A model generated the notes under the pieces. That model searched no databases and was not told where the DNA came from. It was given only the letters and a program-made list of their open reading frames with translations. A DNA stretch of 64,000 nt from Trichomonas vaginalis G3. Its lineage: Eukaryota > Parabasalia > Trichomonadida > Trichomonadidae. Shown in pieces: positions 59,100 through 64,000 of this stretch. The DNA is taken from NCBI RefSeq assembly GCF_026262505.1, contig NC_067204.1:23157300-23221299 (forward strand). Reading direction: 5' to 3'. Numbering within the stretch: the first letter of the stretch is position 1; every line of letters starts with the position of its first letter. The translations under genes and the position numbers were made by a program.

Positions 59100-59975
59100 T
59101 CAAGCTTGACTTTTTACAATTTGAACTTTGTTCGCGTAGATGTGAATTCTGAAAGAAGTATGAGGGTCTTGTATGACTTTGTACTTCTCCCATAGTTCAT
59201 GTCTGTCAAACTTACCTGCCATGGACTCTTTCATAAGTTCCATGAAATCGTCTTCGGACAATCCAGGGAAAAGTACAATGTCAGTAAGTATTCTTTTAAC
59301 ATCCTTACTTAAACTCTTTGCTGTCTGTACACAAATGACAACAGAGATGTTGAAGTGTCTGAGCTTCTTAAGAATTCGACACATGTCTTGTTCTCTGTTC
59401 TTTAACAAAGGATGAGAAGCAAAGTCATCTAAGATAAGAAGACACCTATGAGGGTATGTCTTCCAATCGTAAGATTGCAATTTCTTCGAAATGTATTCTA
59501 TCTCTTTCTGTTTGTTTCTGAAGTGTTTCTTCTCTAATATTCTCTGCATTTCCTCATTTGGGTCTTTAAACTTAGAATTGACATACTCATTTATAGCATT
59601 GTACTTCAAAACTCTTCTTTGGTACTTCTTTATCCAATCTAACAACTCAGAGTCTTTATAGATACTAACTTAGACTTCTTTATAATATCTTTGAACGAAT
59701 TGACGGTTTGGTCAAATTGACCAGAAGTACTACAAATGACTACTAACTCATAGAATGGGTTCTTCTCATCTAGTTCTTGTTGTTGTGCAGCCATTTTAAG
59801 ATAAGTGAAAGTCTTACCCGACCCAGGTGGTGCGATTAGACCTGTTATACCATTCTGAGCAAATAAGAACTTGTCATGTATAGGCTTTATCTGAGCATTT
59901 TCTAACTTCCTCTTGTTCTTGTTAAAACATTCTCAAATTTCTTGTCAATGTCAGCAAACTTTTTTTCTAACATAT
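59100..59975 (-). CDS. A32/FtsK-like packaging ATPase region (Maverick part)
   Basis: A Walker A motif 'APPGSGKTFTYLKMA' and a Walker B motif 'CLLILDDFASHPLL' are seen on the minus strand, in the order of FtsK/HerA-type DNA-packaging ATPases found in Polintons and large DNA viruses. Downstream 'LRHFNISVVICVQTAKSL' fits the family's sensor region. The region looks broken, a few breaks. Confidence 0.75.
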
Positions 59976-60009
59976 TTTTAGAAAAATTAAAATTTTTATC
60001 TTTTTGAAA

Positions 60010-60464
60010 ATGTCTAGCGATTTCGCTATCTATATTCGAGACAAGCTTTTCGACAGCAAAACATCTGTCGACCATAAAATCTTACATAGTGTAAACAAGA
60101 AAGGTGAATTTTTCTAAAGTTCTGTTTCTGGGAATATGACAAGAACCATAAAACATTACAAAGAGCAGTCTTAAAATTTGTCAATGACAGACTTGTTGAC
60201 AGAGATGACGCCGATTGGAAAGATGAAGTCCAACAAAAGTTCTTAGAATGCAAAGAAGACACATGCGCTGTTCTTGAAGATGAAATAGAAAACAGAATAG
60301 AAGAGCTATTAAAGGACAAAGACCTTTTACAAAAATATGGTTCTGAGAAGTTTGACATAACTCCACCAGAGAAGAGAAGAAGAGAGAGAGAAAGAAAGAG
60401 AAGAAAGTAGAAAGAGAAAGAAAGAACCTGAACCAGTTCCAGAGAAAAAGAAATTTGACATGTA
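60010..60464 (+). CDS. unknown plus-strand gene remnant (Maverick part)
   Basis: Starts MSSDFAIYIRDKLFDSKTSV and ends in a Glu/Arg/Lys-rich tail. By position it could be the Polinton cysteine protease neighbour, but no protease motif is visible, so I make no call. It looks broken. Confidence 0.45.
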
Positions 60465-60483
60465 AAAATAAAATTTTTATTTT

Positions 60484-60902
60484 TAGAACATTTCTGGGTC
60501 AATGTCAATGTTCTCTTCCTCTTTAGGAGCAAACACTGGCTTAGACTCTAAAATCTTTTTAACCCAACTTACCTTGAACTTCAACTATCTTAGACTCATA
60601 ATATTCATAGTCGTCTGTCTTCTTTGGTTCATAAGGTATAACAAGTTTGTATGCTTTGCCTTCTTTAAGTTTGAGAACCTTCTGTCAAAATTTTCTTTGA
60701 CTGCTAACAAACCTTCTATGTCTAAGTCTTCAAATTTCGCACCATTTTTAGTCACAATAGCAAACTTAACTGGTTCGATGTTCCAAACTTTGTCAAATGT
60801 AGACTTTTCAAAATGGTAGAAGTAAACATTCAAATAAGCGAATGGGTCTAGTTCTTCTTTAAGTCCTGACATATATTTGTTGACTGAAATATATTTCGTC
60901 AT
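60484..60902 (-). CDS. unknown minus-strand gene remnant (Maverick part)
   Basis: Contains 'YLNVYFYHFEKSTFDKVWNI' and 'FAIVTKNGAKFEDLDIEGLL'. No domain recognised. Looks broken. Confidence 0.45.
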
Positions 60903-60937
60903 CTTTTCATCGGATAAAAAATATTTTTTTTTAAAAT

Positions 60938-62160
60938 TTACTCAGAAAAATTTTTCTTTGTATATACGCCGTTCTGAACATCTAAAAGACTTTTGACATT
61001 TGCCAAGAATGTTCGTTTAGACGCTGCCATATAACCATACTCTTGACAATACTGTTTATATGAATCGTACAATGACCTTTCATCTAAACACTCAAAGTTA
61101 GTCTCATCTATAAACAGTTCATATACACTCTTGTTTGCTTCTAACAACGTTTGTCTTTCTTCGGTATGTGGAATTTGTCTGGATTGAACTTTGAAATATC
61201 TAATGTCATGAAATATGAGAACAAGGGTTGTAAAAGTTAGGTGTCAAAGTTTCTGCTAAGTCGTCAAAATATTCTGTATCTTGCATATGAGAATCTGACG
61301 TTCTGACAACTACATATCTTCTGTCAGAACTTTCTAACTTCATCGGAACAACATTGTTTGAAACCATGATGAATTTGCAACATTTTCACAAACTCTTTGG
61401 TCTTTATTATTCTTTCAACAACTCCAACTTTGTCTGTTATAAGACTCTTCAAAGCATCTGAGTTTCAAAACTTTGTTGTATCTATACTTTGAAGTTCGTT
61501 ACATACTATAAGTTTCAATTCTCTATTGAAGAGTTAAATTTACCGCAGATGTTTTCTAAGTTTGTCATATTCGGTTCGAATAGCCTCTAACAGTTTGCAA
61601 GATATCTGTAAAGAAAGTGTTCTTACCAGTTCCTTGTTTTCCAATTATAATGAGAGCAGTTTCATTTTTAGCACTTGGATGTTGTAAGATGTTTGCAAAC
61701 CAACATAAGATATACTCATAGACTCTTTCGTTTCCATTGCATATAATTTCTTTGACATGGTCTAACCAAGCTTCTATAACATTTTCTTTCCATTCTACTT
61801 GTTCGTATTTATATCCAGTGAAGATAGAATAGAAGTTTGGAGATGGTGTATAGAACTTTATACCACGAACTGAAAAATCTTTAACTTTGACAATAAGATA
61901 TCCAAGCATCTAACATCTTCATGCCAACTTGTACGACTTTTATTTTCTTAAGTTTCTGTCTACATTCTTGTTCAAACTATTTTGCTCTTGGTTTGTTAAA
62001 GACAACATCCCATTCTTTCATAACATAACATTCTGGGGCAGAGTCGACATAAATGACTAAACGTTTCAAATTCTCGACTGCTTTGTTATAGTCTCTAAAT
62101 GGACACATATTTCTGAACGCTTGGAGTCATAAAAATCTGAAACATCTATTCTGTACATTT
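60938..62160 (-). CDS. primase-helicase-like (D5/SF3 NTPase) region (Maverick part)
   Basis: The piece at 61565-61909 has 'VYEYILCWFANILQHPSAKN' and the P-loop 'IIIGKQGTGKNTFFTDIL', the typical arrangement of D5-like primase-helicases of DNA viruses and mobile elements. Such an enzyme would unwind or prime during replication. The region looks heavily broken, several breaks. Confidence 0.7.
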
Positions 62161-62184
62161 TTATAAAAATAAAAAAAAATATTT

Positions 62185-62985
62185 TTTTTATTCTTGACTT
62201 TGTTGTTGTTCCATTTGTTGCATTTGTTGTTCTTGAGCTATTTGTTGTTGAAGTTGTTCTTGTAATACAATACTTTCAACCAGTTGCATCTTCCAATTCG
62301 AAACTTTCTGCCGTCATTGACAAATACATAGGACATAAAAGTTTTACAGGAACAAAGTTTGCGTCAACTAAGGTTAAGTTTATTTGCTAAAGTGTTTGAG
62401 TTCACTAAAGCTGAAAATTCTGCATTCGAATGAACAATAGGCAAACCAGCAGAGAAAGTGTTGTTTATACGCATAAGTATCTTTTGGTCATAGTAGTTTC
62501 TGTCGACATTCGAATAGCACTTTGAACCTAAGTTTGAAACAATATATAAAATAGGTTGCTTAAAGTCAATGGAACAGACACCTTGTATGACACCTTTTCC
62601 TGTTATAGGAAACTGTTGGTAGTAAAAACCAGATATAAGTTTTGTATTATAGCTCATATCGTTTATAGTAAACTCAGTCGGACATCCAAACATAATGAAA
62701 CCTGCTCTAGTTGCAGCACATGTTACATCCGTCCTTAAAGTATTAAATAAGTCAACAAAACCTGTTGGTATATCTGAGTAAGTATCTTCAAAGAAGTATT
62801 TTTTACCATTCACAACAAAAAAGTCTTCTGGTGTCAAAAGAGCAAAACAGGCTTTAGTCGTCATGTGTTTAAGGTAGTTTACAATATCGTCCTTGAGGAC
62901 TTTGTAAGTTTGTTGTTATAGAATTATATGACTCAGGGTTTTTAGTCGTAATAGTATAAACCACTATGTCTTCTGCCATTTACTT
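62185..62985 (-). CDS. beta-rich protein, possible capsid component (Maverick part)
   Basis: The main piece (62364-62864) reads strand-rich sequence: 'DFFVVNGKKYFFEDTYSDIP', 'TRAGFIMFGCPTEFTINDMS', 'QPILYIVSNLGSKCYSNVDR'. A Gln-rich segment lies at the 3' end. A minor capsid-type jelly roll is possible by position and composition only. Looks broken. Confidence 0.45.
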
Positions 62986-63019
62986 AGCAAGTAAATTTTA
63001 ATGAAATGTTGTGGTCGTC

Positions 63020-63520
63020 AAATATTTTTATGACGTCTGGAAACTATATTTTAAGTTCAACGTTTCACCTCCTTTCATAACGTATATCTTGTCAATGACA
63101 TTATATGAAACACCACAGCAAGCAATGTCGGGTTCTATTTCTTTGATGTTTATATCGTCTGCCTCTGTCAAAAGTTTCAATAGTTCTTTTCAAAACTTCA
63201 TGAGGTGCGATGACATATGAGTTCACTTTTACAGGGTTGTGTTCGACCAAGTTTAACATTATACCCAAAGCTTGACAAATCTTCTCCTGAGTTTTAAGTT
63301 TGTCTTTAAGTTGTTGGTAGTCATTTCGAATATCTGCAACAGAACTTAAGTCTCTGCTAACTTCAGGTATGTTGGTTGTTCTTTTACAGAACTTGTATAC
63401 CATCTTCGTCTTCGTATGGTTTCCCCACTTCAACATCTCTTTCTTTGACATTGACAACAACACTTTGACTGTTTGTTTGAGTTGGTGAATTTAACTTCAC
63501 ATCTGCCACCGCCATTAAAC
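63020..63520 (-). CDS. unknown minus-strand gene remnant (Maverick part)
   Basis: Contains 'SSVADIRNDYQQLKDKLKTQ' (helical) and 'VKVNSYVIAPHEVLKRTIET'. No family recognised. Looks broken. Confidence 0.4.
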
Positions 63521-63580
63521 CTTTTGAAAAACACTTACGCTTCTATTTTTCGGAAATGACATTTACTTAGAATAAAAAGA

Positions 63581-64000
63581 TGGACGTATTGAGTATCTCT
63601 TCGAATTGAAGCAGAAAACAAAGTTTACACACACAAACAATACAATCATTGACAGAATAGTTCTTTATACAAACAATGGAAAATGTTATAGAATAGCAGT
63701 CTTTGCTGAACCAAAAATTTTCATAAAGCAAAGAAAGTTGGTATAACCGAGATGGTGAAAGTTCTTGAAGCAGACAAAAATATAACAACAAAACTGACCG
63801 ATATTTCTAAAGGTAAGTTTATAATACAATACTATATGTCAAAATGGCGTACTGTCAATATTTGACGGAGAGAAGTCAGTTCAAGAACAACTTACTGACC
63901 TGCTGCCAAAATCTGCTCGATGGAAGCTGTCGTTATACCATCTGAGGAGCCCCAGCAGGTTCATCGAACGAATCTTTCAAAAGAGCATCTTCCGTGAAAA
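63581..64000 (+). CDS. unknown plus-strand gene remnant at window edge (Maverick part)
   Basis: Begins MDVLSISS after an AATAAAAAG leader and continues to the window end in several frames. Not recognised; cut by the window and broken. Confidence 0.4.

Larger units (their letters stand above)
45370..64000 (+). mobile_element. Maverick/Polinton virus-like element, right-hand copy, broken
   Basis: At least 18.6 kb, running out of the window. The visible end is a run of ~25 A followed by GTAGTGGGGCTTCCAGG, matching the inverted end at 1-362. It has the Polinton hallmark set: integrase, family B DNA polymerase and an A32/FtsK-like ATPase, along with a Dam-like methyltransferase, small virion-like proteins, a tail-fibre-like protein and an HNH protein. 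G+C is higher than the flanks and many genes begin after poly-T/poly-A leaders. It is a fossil: broken, roughly ten or more breaks, denser in the distal part. Near-identity of some frames suggests a fairly young insertion. Confidence 0.92.

Overview
The window is AT-rich eukaryotic DNA that looks like a trichomonad, most likely Trichomonas vaginalis or a close relative. The reasons are intronless genes with 'TCAYTW' initiator motifs only 5-30 bases before the ATG, several ankyrin proteins that share one N-terminal domain (DUF3447-like) known chiefly from this parasite, a BspA-like leucine-rich-repeat surface protein, many DNA transposons, and Maverick/Polinton elements. This is pattern recognition from the sequence; no database search was run.

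Layout. (1) 1-362: tail of one Maverick/Polinton, running off the left edge. (2) 1.2-4.3 kb: two minus-strand ankyrin genes. (3) 5.2-10.5 kb: two DNA transposons side by side. The first (5243-8776) has 0.7-0.8 kb inverted repeats, an integrase-type transposase and a 17-base target duplication. The second (8808-10539) has exact-length 276-base ends and no transposase. (4) 10.6-16.8 kb: a coiled-coil protein, a PTEN-like phosphatase, a small MULE-like MITE and the BspA-like surface protein. (5) 17-22.4 kb: a decayed and an intact copy of a small ankyrin-like gene, a fold-back element, and a large ankyrin gene with 16 nearly identical 99-base repeats and one frameshift. (6) 22.4-28.5 kb: gene-poor, mostly a 2.65 kb MULE-like non-autonomous element with a 9-base target duplication, carrying a GC hairpin, a pyrimidine tract, a tRNA-like segment and a GAGGA minisatellite. 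(7) 28.5-44.7 kb: a housekeeping-rich stretch (polytopic membrane protein, PP1-type phosphatase, SLC12 cation-chloride cotransporter, Rab GTPase, AP-2 sigma adaptin, coiled-coil protein) mixed with ankyrin genes and pseudogenes and another hairpin-bearing non-autonomous element. (8) 45.37 kb to the end: a second Maverick/Polinton, at least 18.6 kb, entering in the opposite orientation to the first.

The Maverick carries a Dam-like adenine methyltransferase next to its terminal repeat, several small virion-like proteins, a phage tail-fibre-like protein, an integrase, protein-primed family B DNA polymerase, an HNH-type protein, an FtsK/A32-like ATPase and a primase-helicase-like region. It is treated as a fossil: it is broken, with roughly ten or more breaks overall, and the half furthest from the visible end is the more decayed.

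The most unusual signals are non-coding: a ~110-base hairpin-plus-direct-repeat module that recurs in Maverick DNA with compensating changes between copies; a 22-base tandem array between two divergent Maverick genes whose unit equals the sequence in front of the downstream start codon; and a recurring 'GC hairpin followed by pyrimidine tract' inside two MULE/hAT-like elements.
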